This document shows, one piece after another, positions 1-13,138 of a DNA stretch of 64,000 bases (within the stretch, counting starts at the first letter, position 1; each line of letters opens with the position of its first letter). The notes under the pieces are model-generated. The model was not told the origin of the DNA, did no database searches, and saw only the letters and a program-made list of their open reading frames with translations. Position numbers and translations under genes: made by a program. This stretch comes from Myrica gale (lineage: Eukaryota; Streptophyta; Magnoliopsida; Fagales; Myricaceae). Location of the stretch: assembly GCA_963930655.1 (NCBI GenBank), contig OZ005620.1, positions 1,689,001-1,753,000 on the forward strand. Direction: 5' to 3'.

Positions 1-315
1 ATATGGATAATGCCTGTTAATATACCTCAAGAGAAAGGCTATTTCATTATGATGATAAATGCCGCGCTTGCTCTTCCTCAATGCTAATTATCAACATAAC
101 TGTTTTTCAGTGAGGTTGCTAGGTACAATAGCAAGTTTACGAACATAATACAGCACTACTGGTTTAATAGCTCCGTAGAAATATGAGATGAGCAAGAGGA
201 TTTTCAACCTCAAAAACAGAAAGCAGCACTCTAACTGGATACTTCCTATATTTTCCATTGGAAATACTTGGAAATAAAAGAGACTACCAAGTACAAGTAA
301 AATAAAAAAGCCAAC
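1..315 (-). other. MRE11 terminal intron running to window edge
   Basis: The exon ending at 316 stops after KSQPR and is followed on the minus strand by a GT donor. Plant MRE11 normally continues for about ten codons. I looked for a matching exon in 1-315 and found none, so the last exon probably lies to the left of the window. No other feature is seen here. Confidence 0.6.
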
Positions 316-3300
316 CCGAGGTTGAGACTTGTTCAATTTCTTTGCCATGTTGTCATCATAATCCTCGTCATCATCATCTTTACTCATGAGCATTCTATGA
401 ACTGTAGAATTATCAGATTTCCTTCCCCGTTTAGAGGATTGCTTGGAACCTCTACCTCTTCCACTGGGAGTAGCCCTTTTACGTCCTTTGCCTTGAAGAA
501 TTGCATCATTTTCCTACAAAGGGCCCAAAAATATGGTTAAATCCAAATATTAAGTTTATTAAAAAAATTAGTAGTGTCAAATATATATACACACACAATA
601 CATGAATAAGCTAACTCAAGGCACACAGGAACCCTAGGTTTTGCAGATAGATCAAGTCGACAGAAAAACAATCCGTACCGAACTGTCATCAACATCATCT
701 ATCCCACGTTTCCCAGATTCTTCACTTGAGGCAGAATCCACGTTATCTGAATCATCAGCAATACTTCTTACAGTAGCTGTCGCAGCAACTGATGCGGATC
801 TGCAATAGCAATCTTCCTTAAAGATGCTTCATTATGACATGAACGTGTCATTCCCTAGATGCAAAAATAAGATGGTACAACAGAGTTCTAATCGCATAAT
901 CCAACAGTTCATATCTGACAACCCCTTTGACACATGACTGCAGCCCACTCTCTTCTCCAACTTAAAACTTCAAAAAGAGTTTGCTTTCCACTCAATACTC
1001 GACTCATTAAGTTATTTTGGGCTTTGTTCTGTCCTGATCTCCCCTGTTAATTTTTCATTCCAGTTGTTTCTCATTGTCCAGGCTTACGATTCACCTTTTG
1101 CTCATCAGCTCTAAGGTAGAGCATATGGAACTGGCTAGGAGAGAAGCAAGTTGGATAAACTAGGTCGGGTTGAACTACACTTGCACTTCTAATGTTTCAA
1201 CATATAGAAATTTTAGTATTGTTCCCTTCCTTGGTTTCCCATTTCACTTGACAACACTTCGTGGTGATACATCTCCATGAGCCATTGAGTGAGAGAGAGA
1301 GAGAGTAGCATGGCAAGTATTAAAGAGAGAAGGTGCTGGTTGGATGTCAAGAGAGTAGGAGATGCCAGATTCAGCAGTGTGTTCTGTCCCAGACAATTTC
1401 ACACATTTCTTACCAGCAAGGACCTCCTCCCAGGCTTCTCTTATTAAACTAACTATTACATAGTATTCTGTCATGCCACAATATCAAGTGCCTGAAAAAA
1501 GCTACGCATGTTGCATCTGAACAACCTCATCAGAAAAGAGTCTACAGCAGTGCTGCTTAGAACATATTATCTGCCATATTCACCTATCCTCAGGTGTGAT
1601 TTAGACAAAAATCTTGCAGCATAATACATGCAGGGTTTGGAAGTATGAATTACTATGTTAGGATTACAAACAGCTCGATATTCCAAATGGATCGATAGTT
1701 ATACTAGCAAAGTGTAACCATCAATACCTTTGAGAATGACGGAACCCCATAGCTGCATCAAGAGTTGTCTGCTTCAAGCTACTGGCACCTCTGCCCCTAC
1801 CTCTTCCTCTTGTAGAAGTTTTACTTTTACCGCTTTCATAAGCACCACGAGATGACCTAGATGACCCTCTCCGACCTCTAGCACTAGACCTTGAGCCTGA
1901 GATTTGTGTTGTATCTTCATCATCACTGAAAGAGACTGCAGTTCTAGTTCCGGCAGCATTTCTGCTTGTTGGATCCTACATGAATTGAAGACAAGAGCTT
2001 AATCAGAGAAAAATAATAGATGCACATCTACCACGCAAAAAACAATGCAAAAAAGTTGTGTAAAGAGTTTCTGGCTCATGTATAAGTATTGCGATGTCAA
2101 CAAAGCCAATAATAACAGAGTTACCTCCAAAGCCTGAGCACTGGATGTGAATTGTGCAGTATCCTTAGGGCGAGCAGACCTTTCCTTGACACGTTCCTGC
2201 AATATATATAAAGTCATAGGGATCAATGCATGAATTGTGAGGTATCACAAAGTAAGACACCCTTAAATACCCATGGTGTACCTAGGTGAAATAGGAAAAT
2301 ATTGATTCATATAATATATACACGAATACAACCCATATATGCCGACTATATCTGCACAATAGACTAATTGCAGAAAGGCATCAAGGGCCTGAAGATTGCT
2401 GGCAGTTGCCACCCTGCCAGGCCCCCAAAGACAACATTGCTCCCTCCACAAAGATAAAGTGCTTGAACTTCGGTGATACTTTGACTAAAATTATATAACT
2501 TGACCATAACGTAATCACAAAGCTGAAGCTTCTTGCCTCCATGAATTCGCCAACTTTAAGAATCAAGTCTTCCTCCTCAAACGCTAGAGTGTCTGCATCC
2601 TTGGCAATTTTGTTCTGCGGAAGTAAAATGGTAAATTAACTTATAATCAGTTGAAGTGAACATAAACAGAACTAAAAAAAAACAAAGCAATCATTTACAA
2701 ATGATTTGTAAACTCTAGACTACAACAACTAGTCTAAACACAACTATAACAGTAAACCGGTATCTCTAACTACAAACATCCAGTGTATTGAAAGTCAACC
2801 TAAGACTATCATCAATGTACTCACCAAAACTCAAGGATATGATTCTATAGGGTACTTACTCGGGTTTCTTCCAGATTATACTGCAGACAAGAATAGAAAG
2901 CCGTTTTGTCATCCTTGTTGACAAAATTGTGTAATGCAACATCCAAATCATTGACCGGAAGGATTTCCATTTTCTGCACAATGATAAATAATGCTAAGAG
3001 GTTTACGTGTGACCAAAGAAGAACCCAAAACAAACTTGACTACTGTACAGCGTATGAATCTTTCTGTTTGTCACTTCCAGTATTGGTTTGGCAAGCTCAA
3101 TTTAGCCCACCGACACAAAAGGATAATTAGTAACTAGACGGAGCTTCCATCTATAGAAAAAGTGAACCATTCTCAAGCCATAGAATTCAAACCAATGGCT
3201 TATTCTCAGTACAATTCAGTCGAAATTTCAAGATATGAGATATGCAGTTTGTATATATGTAGGTACCACATCCAAACTATAAGCAACAAAAAGGGAAAGA

Positions 3301-6300
3301 GAATTTGACGGTCCAGTACCAGATTATTTTCAGCAACTAAAGCTTCTATATTCTGCTGATTTAGTTCTTCTGGACGAAGCCGTTCAGAATTGTCAATTTT
3401 AGCTACATTCCAAAAAGAACGAGAATTACACCATTTTCATGAAACTGTAGACTTTCGACAAGTAAGGAAAATTTAAACAAGAAACCTCAAAGCAACTATA
3501 TGCTCCCTGAAACTGACGACATTTATCACATTTTTGAGCCTTTAAAATATCCATGTCAAGATAAAGCCATAAGACTCGAGACCCCATACACAAAACAAAC
3601 TTCAAAACACTAAAGATCAATAGTAGAATTCGCAGCTGAAGTAATAGGGATTAAGGTTGTCAAGGTGCTCATCAATGATGAGAAAACAGGAATTTCCATA
3701 CTTTGAGGACTTCGTAGCCTGCAGGCTTTAGTCGTGAGATGGCTACATCCAATATCGGACTGTCGAGGTGTTTATCAAGGACAGGAAAGCAGGAATGCCA
3801 CTATTATTAAGACTTCTTAGCATGCAGGCTTTAGGCATGAGATGGTTCAGTCCAATGCCACACCCCCCCCCCAGCCCAAGAGTAAACAGAAAGATGCAAG
3901 TTTCATCAGTCTGTGCATTTCTTCAGAAAGAACACGCTGTAATGCAAGACCCATCATACGCTGCAATACCTGTGTTGACATTGATGCAAAGTGACATGGG
4001 CAACGTTTTGGTAGTAAGGGCCCTTTGACTTCCAGCTACGTGCTGTTTGACATGGTCAGTTCCAAACTGCTTTTTGTGAGGCTGTCTATAATAGATTCCT
4101 GGGTTAAATACTCATTTCATCCCAAGGTTTTGACCCTTTTTAACAAATAATTTACTTTGTTTTATCTTTTAAAAAACAAAAAATTACGAAAAAAAACTTA
4201 GAAAAACTAAAAGTCACATGATTTTAGATTTGGTTGACATATATATTGAAATTAGCGTATGAATCGTTAACTTTATACATAGAAGTTTAATGAAAAGACT
4301 TGTTTGATAAAAATTGCAAACTCAAGGACCTTTATGATCAATTTGAAAACCCAAGGACTACTTATTAAAATGAGTCAAAACCTAGTGACTAATTAACTAT
4401 AAAAACAAACCCTAAGATGCCTAAGCCACCAGAATTTTCATATACAAGATTCCTGTGTTGTGGTATTCAGATCCCATATCATAACAACAGCCCTGTGTTA
4501 TTGTACCAACACTATAATCCAAAACAAATCCGCGGCTTCCACAACAGGATTAATTAAATACTATCCTAGATATACAAGATGCGCAGATGTTCATAAGAAA
4601 TGATGTGGTCAAAATATATAAATGATGAATATTGCATACACGATTTTAATTACCTTCACGCTGACCCTTTCTTGAAGCCTTTGAGAAGATAAGAATGTCT
4701 TGGGGATTTGCAACCTAATGGAACTCGAGAACAATTATTACCTCCAAAATATGTTGCTTAAGAAAAATCAGCATTAGTGTACTGAGCTAGCATGAAATTG
4801 AAGATACCTTTCCAACATACTTCTGCCCAAATCGTTGTGGATTTATTGTCATAAATCCAGAGTAATCTACCTACCAAGCACAAATGATAATGCAACAATG
4901 AAGCCAATAATACATTTTGCCATGCAGTAGAAGCCCCTTAGCCTCCACAAAAGGAATGTGATGGAGTTCAGATAATGAAATTAATAAAAAAAAATATGCA
5001 ACTATTGAAAAGCTAGTTAAGATTATAGATTCTGGACCAAAAAGGCAAGGGAAGGTTTTTTGAGTTTTCTATAATGCTATATATGCTAAAGGGCCCAAAA
5101 TGGGGAAGCGGACGTGGATGCAATATGGACACCTACAATGGATGATTAGTTATGCATCTTTAAAATATGAAAAGTGCCACCAATTGTAATAAAAAGAGAC
5201 AAAGATGTCTGAGGATAGCTAACAAATTCTGAAGAGCAACAAACACATTGGTAAGAGCAGCTTGATTTTAGATGAAGAGCCAGAGGAGGGAAGACAACAA
5301 AAACTCAAGTACTAAGAGAAGAAATGAATTTGTCGAGCATTCAATAGATATTGATCTAGATAAAGCTCAGTAGCAAAACACAAGTTGATGAACTTACACC
5401 ATAAAGTGGGACTCGAGGCTTCTTTAAAATATATTATGGTAGAGACAATTAGGAATCAGGAGAACAACAAATACAACATAAGTGTGCTCCAAAGGTCAAA
5501 AGTGAGAGGCCCCAGAAAATTGTAAGAGGAACAAGTGATGTTGAGACATGAGAAAGAACTTTATGGTAGTACCAGCACGGGATGAAAGCAGAAAGTACCT
5601 TTATTCGGACCAAGGGAAGTTTGACCTCTGATCCGTTAACAGCCCTTTTACTACATTTTTCCACCAGATTTCTGACCTACAAAAATCCAGGTTTAGTATA
5701 ATAAGGTTGCTCTAAATAAACAGCACCGTGTCACAGCAAACACATTCGCAACAACTAAAAGGAATTGCAAATTTGACGAACCAATACATACCACTTTATC
5801 CAAGTGTTCAAGAATTGAGTTTTGATCATTAGAATCAATATCAGGTTCATCCTTTAATATGACCTTCATTGTAAAGAGTAAAAAGAATTATTACATATAT
5901 GGAGAGGGGGAAAAAGTTTTTTTTATTTGATTAGTACGCCAATCTTATTAAAGAAAAAGAAAAAAAAGTAACAGTAACTTACCTCTGTATACTCAAAAGG
6001 CCTTACTGACGTTAAAGGTATCTTAGTTGGACGATACTGGTTTCCCTAAATCATATATGCCAATATCAAAAACAGTTTAGGCATGGCTTAAGCAATGATA
6101 TTCCATTTCAAAAATTAAATTTTGTGAATGGGAAACCTTAATTTCTAATAGAAGAACATGCTTTGGCTTTGACTCCCCATCAATGAGAGATGTTGCAACT
6201 GAAGAACCTGGTTGTGTAATGTGAAATCCCATCCCAGGAACTTCCTGCAGAAATCAAAATCCACATCTAAGTCACAACAACTGAGAGGAAGAGAACAATG

Positions 6301-9300
6301 TATGCGAGAAACGATACTCATTCAACCGCACCTGAGTGTCCACTAGACACTCATGTTCATGGCCCCAAACTATAAAGTCAAGGAATCGCGGTAAAAAGTG
6401 CTCATTTATAGCGTTTTTGGGGTTTGTCTTTACTCTGCATCACAAGTAACAAGGAAAGATACACCTTCACACATTGAGTCTCAGAGTATTATAGTATGGA
6501 CCACATAAGTGCTCAAAGGCTCAAAGGTTAGAAGCTTTATGATGAATAAACATCTTTTGTTTTGATGCAATTTTTTCCTTTACAAAATGGGGGGAATAAC
6601 ACTTGACAGAAAACCTGTTTTGATGAAGTACGAGAATGTTGAACCAATCTGACAGTTGACAACCTTCTTGGGCTTCAGGACGCATCCATTGTACAGCATG
6701 TGGCGTCTGCACAAAAATTACAAGACAACATATATGAGAGCATATTAAAGTCATCAACCAAATGATGAAGTGTGCATCTGCTATATGATTTACCTGAAAC
6801 ATTCTATTGAGGCGTTCATCTCTAATATTTCCAAGACCATAGAGAGCTACAGCTGTGGAACCCTACAATTCGTTAACAGTTACAAGTCATGCAATGAAGA
6901 GACTTGGTTATTCAAAGTCTGCTGTTAATGAAATTAACTGACAGACCTTTCTGATTAGAATAGGGTAGATAGTGATTTGACCAACACCAGAACCCCCCAG
7001 AACCATTTTCCCAAAATAGTTGACAAGATTGCATGCTGAAAGGATATCGACAGCAGAAAGGTTGTCCTGTCACAGTCACTCGTAAGGAACACAATTATCA
7101 TGGTTTTAAGATCCGAAGCAAAATTAGTCTTTGATTGACTGGGAAAAAAAATTAGAAGCAAAAATAGCCTTGAAGATTGTCTAAAGTCAACCAGTGTGTG
7201 AATTTAGAAAACAAATTGAAGGGCAGAAAATCATACTAAAAATTAAACCAATAAGTGGGATCTTCTCTTGCTTTTTAACTTCCCAATTAGATATTTAGAA
7301 AAAAAAAATTCATTCTAGATTGTGTGTTTGGGGTCTCAAACTATTCACAAACAATATAATCACATGTGTCTTTTTTAGCTATTTGTTTTCCTTTTTAAAA
7401 ACCAACTCCCCAATTTTTTTGCAACTTTACACATTTTCTGTTCTACTCTTGTCACCAAATCTGCAATGCCAAACAACAATCAAAGAGCAAAAAATAAAAT
7501 CGCTCAATGAAGTGTTATATCCTTTTTTCACCAATATAATTTTCATTAGTACCTATATATTTATGTACTGATCAAAAGTAGTTTTTATTTAATTTTTATC
7601 CACCTCCACATTATGATGTTGATACAATAATAAATTTTTGTTTATGGGTTTATGTATTCATGAATTTGTGTCCTATACTTGTGATTAATAAAACTGGTAC
7701 TATACTGGATAGAAATTGAATTGCACTGAGTTTTGCCATAATTTTTCCCATCATCTTAACTTGCCCCCCTAAGAAAAAATTTCTGGCTCTGCCACTGCTG
7801 TCTAAGCCATGATAGAAGCCCAAACTTATATGGGGGAACTTGAACCCCAGCCTTTGGTCTCCTCTTACCACAACCAAACTTCACCAGTAGTGCTGGTCTA
7901 AATTTGCCAAAGTTTAATATTACAAGGAGGAAAGAGGGAGCTTAGGAATCATAGTATTAATGAATTTGACCCCAGCTGACTATAAATATTTGTGTTTAAA
8001 ACATGCGAAAACACGGAGAAACCTAGAGCATTTTATCATAGCATCCATACCACTCCAGCAGGATCATCATGATTTCCATGGATACTGAAGACTGGCAAGC
8101 CAACATTGAAGTGAGGATCTTCATAATTTACATGACCAAATCTGTTAGAAATATGATTCCATTAAGAACTGAAGTAAGAAAAATGCTGATACTGATTTAC
8201 ACAGACATGCAAAACATACATACTTTTTAACTGTACCCGTCAAAGCTTAATGTAGCACTCATTCAAAAGGGAAAGCCAGAGATTCTAAACAAGAACAACC
8301 CTGAATGACATGATGATATGATGATATATGTTTAAGTGAGTGGGTGGGATTTTTTTTTTTTTTGGGTTGGGGGGGGGGGGGGGGGTTTGTGGTAGTGTGA
8401 ATAACAACTAACAAATTACAGGTAAAACAACACAACGGGCAACAATAGGAAGAAGAAGGGAGGATAATTAGAGCAATAACGAAACAAGAAAAAACAACAA
8501 TTTTGTTGAGGATGGATTCTGCTAGTGCAAAATAAGAAAGTACGTATTCAGGAAATTCACAGTCTGGTCGCTAACAACTTGGAACTGCACTGGCTGATCA
8601 TTAAGGCAATGCCGACGAAGAATCTCGATGGCCTTCACTAAGGTTGACCTTGAAGGCTTATTCTCATGGAAAAGATCACCTCCAAGGAGCAAGAAATCAA
8701 CCTGACAGCAAATAGGTACCAGTGATATTAGCATTTGTTAAGTAGGCATAGATAGTATCTTCAATATTGGGTGGGTTAACCTATTTTTCTAAGAAAACGG
8801 AACCATTTCCATTAATCCAAAATCTCCAATAATAATCTTCTATCCAAATTTAGAGTTGCAAATGAGAGTAATCTATCATTGTTCAGAAAATTAAGAAGGT
8901 TAACCAAGGGCAGAAGGGCAAGGACAAATTTGAGAGACAAAAAAAAAGGAATCCCTGAAGAACTTGACAGGGAACAGCTATACAATGATTGGAATCCCAA
9001 AGATAAGCATGATAGGGCAAATGGTTGTATACAAAGGTCCTTCTACTAAAGATCAGGGTTACCAGCTTTTGCAAGAATTTACAAAATAGTCTGTTTAACA
9101 AATGCAAAAGAGCGAAAGAAGGGCCGCTTTAGATCAATAAAGAAGATGGGAAATATCTATATGGTCACAGTGGCACTTGCATATGAGAGATACGGGAAAA
9201 AATGAAGATAATAGGCCTATACCTGCTTTTGCTCTGCTATTGAGCAAATCTCCTCAAATGCTTGGAAAGAATCATGCCGCCGTACTTCATCCTTCTCCAT

Positions 9301-9560
9301 ATACCCCAAATGGCAATCCGTAGCAACCAGTATCCGAAGTGTATCACAAAACTGATCCCTGAATATTCCTTTCATCATATACTGCGAAATGTATTCTCAA
9401 CCAAAAACAAAAAGGACCCAAGTGAACCAGATTTCCTTTTAAAGAGCATGCCTCATCTATGTTATAGGATGACGTTCTTTTGACCAACACGTCTTCTACT
9501 CAACAAGTTGGGAAGTTGCATAGTGAAATGAAAAACAGTTTTTTACCTGGACTCTCCCAT
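316..9560 (-). CDS. MRE11: MRE11 double-strand break repair nuclease (3' end incomplete)
   Basis: Mn-dependent nuclease of the MRE11-RAD50-NBS1 complex, acting in the nucleus on DNA breaks and telomeres. Coding exons: 9560-9547, 9358-9223, 8701-8544, 8141-8051, 7066-6947, 6862-6794, 6706-6615, 6434-6332, 6244-6137, 6045-5983, 5863-5792, 5676-5599, 4870-4808, 4714-4654, 3402-3320, 2973-2860, 2614-2537, 2196-2125, 1975-1728, 799-679, 513-316. They join in frame to 714 codons; Arabidopsis MRE11 is about 720 aa. Metallophosphoesterase motifs are present: ATDCH near residue 17, GGDLFHEN near 57, GNHDD at 125-129 and GHEHE at 251-255. The C-terminal part has an Arg/Gly-rich stretch and an acidic DDDDEDYDD tract. 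I chose the start MGESRDQF because its 14-nt exon splices in frame to [11 protein letters not shown]; an ATG at 9378 would fall inside that intron. The intron after exon 17 uses a GC donor. The usual YGALRR-type end was not found. Confidence 0.95.
3658..3861. repeat. Diverged tandem duplication in an MRE11 intron
   Basis: Two adjacent units of about 103 bp, 3658-3760 and 3761-3861, share blocks such as TGTCRAGGTG at the start and TGCAGGCTTTAG near the end, with many substitutions between. They sit in the 1.25-kb intron between the exons at 4654 and 3402. No function is apparent. Confidence 0.7.
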
Positions 9561-10318
9561 GGCGACCAGCGAGCACTTCTACAGACCCGCAATTTGAGTA
9601 CCACGGCAAAAACGATACAGCTAGCGAGGGGAAAAACTGTGAGAGAAATCAACTTGAATCAGCAAATTATGTGGCCCCAAAAGATGAAAATTTTGGTAAT
9701 AAGAACATTCAAATGGACGAGAAGACGATAGAAACTGTAGGGATATCGAGAACTGCAGATGCATTCCCTTATAGACCGAAATTAATGAGTCAAGTTCTAA
9801 CTGCAATAAATTAGAAAATACAAAACCCTACACTAGGGTTTATCAGCTCGAAAATTACAGAGAGGGGTGATAAAGCGTGAGATTAGGTGAGGAGTGACTA
9901 CACTAGGTGCTGTTTTAAGTTGCTGAGATATCGTAAAAGAAATTCAAAATCCCAGACAAAGGCGATTCAACCAAACCCACACACCGAGCTTTCTCTCTTT
10001 ATTTTTTACTGCATTTTTCTACGGAACCAATCAAAGGATAAGGTTTTAAAGATTACGGGTTGGAAGTAGCGTTTTATTACCTTTGCCTGGATTTGCAGCT
10101 GTGACTACACGAGCTGACTCTCAGTAGTGGAGTCGTGGAGAGGAAGGAGGAAGCGGTGGCGCGGAATTTTAAAAGAAATGGAAAAATGGAAAATGAACTT
10201 ATGGAAAATATGTAATTTTGTTTTTAACCCTTAGCTTTCCACTTTTGACAAATGCATCCTAACAGGGGTTTGTTTTTAAAATTTTATCAAAATTTTGTTA
10301 AAATTTTGTGTTGGTGTT
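9561..10318. other. MRE11 5' flank and probable promoter
   Basis: This stretch lies upstream of the MRE11 start on the minus strand. It should hold the 5' UTR and promoter, but I see no convincing TATA box. From about 10260 it becomes an AT-rich repeat with recurring AAATTTT blocks, into which the SINE at 10330 is inserted. Confidence 0.4.
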
Positions 10319-10575
10319 AAAAATTGAGAAAAAACCCCAAGGGGTTGGCCTGAGTGGTGAAAGCTTGGGGCCTAGGGGTTTGCTCCCCCTGAGGTCCCAA
10401 GTTCGAATCCTCTCAGATGGACTTAACTGGCATGTGTGGTTTGGGAAGGCTGCACGGCCCGGAGTTTATCGTGCCGTTAAATCCACCTCGTGCGTATACT
10501 GGGTCAGGTTCGTCCGAGCTCGGTGCACGTGGTTGGGTGCCCGGATTTCCCTCGTCACCCAAAAAAAAATTGAGA
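10319..10575 (+). mobile_element. tRNA-derived SINE with target-site duplications
   Basis: The body at 10330-10564 carries a pol III A box (TGGCCTGAGTGG) and a B box (GTTCGAATCC) about 45 nt apart, as in a tRNA. A tRNA-unrelated part of about 150 bp and a terminal A-run follow. It is flanked by an exact 11-bp duplication, AAAAATTGAGA, at 10319-10329 and 10565-10575. These are the hallmarks of a SINE mobilised by LINE machinery. The flanking AT-rich sequence (10261-10318 and 10576-10650) reads as one interrupted repeat. An open frame across the element is incidental. Confidence 0.85.
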
Positions 10576-11967
10576 CAAAAGTAAAAGTAAAATTTTGAAT
10601 TGTGTTTGGTAAAAGTAAGATTTTGTTAAAATTTTAAGTTGTCAAACGCCATGTAAATGTTGTGATGTTCAAATGGAGACCCCAAAGTACTGAAAACGCA
10701 ACTCTCACCGTGGCAAATTGCCAAGTGTCAACAAATTGGATATATTCTAGTTGAAGTATAGATATGGACAATATTAAATAATGTAAGATCTATATATTGT
10801 GGCTATCTCTTTTTAAATTTTAGTGTATAATTTTCGTGACTAATTGCACTAAAAAAAATATCACTAGAAAAACATTTTCTTTTCTTCTCTCTTACAATTT
10901 TTCTTAAGAAAAATTATTTTTTCTTTTTCTTTTCCTGACCTTTCTCTTTTGCAAAACCTCTCTCTTGGGCAAGACACAGGATATGATTTAAAATTTCCGT
11001 TTCTTGTATTTTCAAAGGCTTTTAGCCATTTAGATTTTAGATTAATGGAAAGGAGTAACTTTCTCCCAAAGTCTACAAGTCTTCTTTATTTGCATGACCA
11101 AACCGTTTATGCTAAAGCTGGATTCGAAGTCCTTCTCAGTATATTAATTACCTGCATGAAATAGAGAGCTACGCTTTCTTTTTCTAGGTATCATCAAAGA
11201 GAGTCTCTATCTCTCATCACGGTACCAGAGTGTAAGATAGCCTTCTTTCATCCCAAAACCTAAAGAAAAGCAAAAAGTATGGGAGATGAAGACTGCTAAA
11301 AACTCTCAAAATCTTTTCATCGATTCAGGTGAATTGCTCAAGAGATCAATATATAGGCGACCTGTTATTTTTTCCTAACATTATGGTTCGGTCGATATCT
11401 TCTAGAAAAATTTGGTAAGGAAGAGATGCTCGATGGAGTCGTGTAATTGCACAAACAGGTCAATTGCTTTGCTATGTGGGTCAACCTTTACCTGATCATC
11501 TCCTTGCCTAAACCCTCCATATTCTAAAGGATTTTGTTATTCAGTCTTCACGCGTATTACCCATATTTCCTTGTTTCCTGCGGCCATATCACGAAGAAAT
11601 TTTATAATACCATAATTAATTGGTTCCAAAGGATGCTTATTAAAGAACAGGGGATCTGGAGGAGATATAACTACAAAAGCAAAGTCTACTAAAGGACTAG
11701 CCAATACGTGGAGGATCTTACTTCAATATAGAACAGGGGATCCGCGTCCTATATAATGTATTTTTTTTATTTCCATATATTTCTTATTTCAATATAGAAG
11801 GCCATCTGGCCAACTATTGAAAAATCCATTTGATAACATCAGGAACCATGCAAGAACAGATTCTCATAGCAAAAAACTAATCAATAACCTCGCAGAAGAG
11901 TCGTTAGTTGTTACCATATATATATATTCATCAACAAGCAGGAAAAACGAAGATTAATTGATCATAA

Positions 11968-12006
<39 letters not shown>

Positions 12007-12022
12007 CGGACGAATTTAAGGT
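10576..12022. other. AT-rich spacer, no gene recognised
   Basis: A small open frame at 10949-11164 has no recognisable domain. At 11220-11231 the sequence CGGTACCAGAG weakly resembles a Copia primer-binding site, but no LTR pair was found. An AT dinucleotide run lies near 11970-12001. Confidence 0.4.
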
Positions 12023-13138
12023 AATTGAAGCTTTATGTGAGATCCAAAGTGAGGTCTTTTCTCACAAACAATAGAATATTATATATAAATATACAATATT
12101 AATAACTTTTAATTATAATTCTTTTCTACCTTTTTTGAGATAAAAAATTATTTAACAAAGTTTTATATTCAAAATTTATTAGTATATCATTTCTAATTAA
12201 TATTAGTAAATCTCTTAGATTTATATCAATATTTTATTGTATTAATATTAGCAGTAAAGTGATTCACATTGTCTACACTTTTACTTATCTCATCCTTTTT
12301 TTCTAATTAAGTCTTTAATTTTTTTTAAACAAATCAAAATTATGGCATTTTCATGAATGAAAAGTTATTAGTGTCATTTTAATTAATAACAAACTTATCA
12401 AGAGCTCCATTTTGAGATTGAACTACTTTGTCTATTTTTTTGTTTCTTTTTTAGCTTTCCATATCTAAATCTGTATTTTTTATTAGACATATTTGATATC
12501 TAAAAATTATTCTAGAAATAATAATAAAACTATGCTAAACACAAATACAAATTTAGAATAAAACTGCATGAATACAAGTTTTAGAATAATCTCTATTTTA
12601 TCATAGATAAAATAACGATAACTACAACAAATGCAAGTTAAAATAAAATTTAAAATAATAGCACCTATGGTCTTTGCGACGAGTGATCTTGATCAGAAAA
12701 ACAACCAAATATAAAAGTCGAGAAACACCAAGGAATAATATGGATAAAAATAGAATGAATCAGAAACGATTTTTCTGAATCATTTTATTTAACAAAAAAA
12801 TAAGTACTTTCTCACGTAATTTAGCAAATAGTTTATTAAGTTAAGTTCTTTTAAATATGATTTATTACTTTGCTAAGTGCATGATGCTAAAAAAGTTAAG
12901 TGGATGCTAATCTCCTTTAATTTTTAATTAGAAAGAGTTTATAGGGCCTTTCGTTTGGATCAATATTTAGCAGTTAATTGCTTTAATTAAAGAAACTTTA
13001 GAGGGTGATTAATTTAAACTGTCACCTAAACGTAAAGAGGAAATGGTTCCATTACCTCTGCACCAATCATTAAATAAGGTAATTTTTAAGTAATTTTTTG
13101 AGTCTTTTAATTGGGCCTCTTATTTTGAGAGCTTTAGG
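12023..13138 (-). mobile_element. Decayed hAT element, copy 1 (internally deleted)
   Basis: On the minus strand around 12195-12130 the translation contains NDILINFEYKTLLNNF. It matches the C-terminal dimerisation region of zf-MYM/TTF-type hAT transposases and aligns with the better preserved copy at 37.8 kb. The ends also match that copy: the left has a GAGATCCAAAGTGAGGTCTT-like end and the right ends with TTATTTTGAGAGCTTTA. Most of the transposase is missing and the interior is AT-rich, so it is a non-autonomous derivative. Boundaries are good to about 20 bp. Confidence 0.6.

Noticed and set aside
9262..9731. Plus-strand frames near the MRE11 start
   Set aside because: They are antisense to MRE11 exons 1-2 and its first intron, with no family support.
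10308..10598. 96-codon open frame
   Set aside because: It runs through the SINE and its poly(A) end; the tRNA-like boxes and target duplications explain the sequence.
11215..11240. Copia-like primer-binding site
   Set aside because: Only a partial match (CGGTACCAGAG) and no LTR pair around it.
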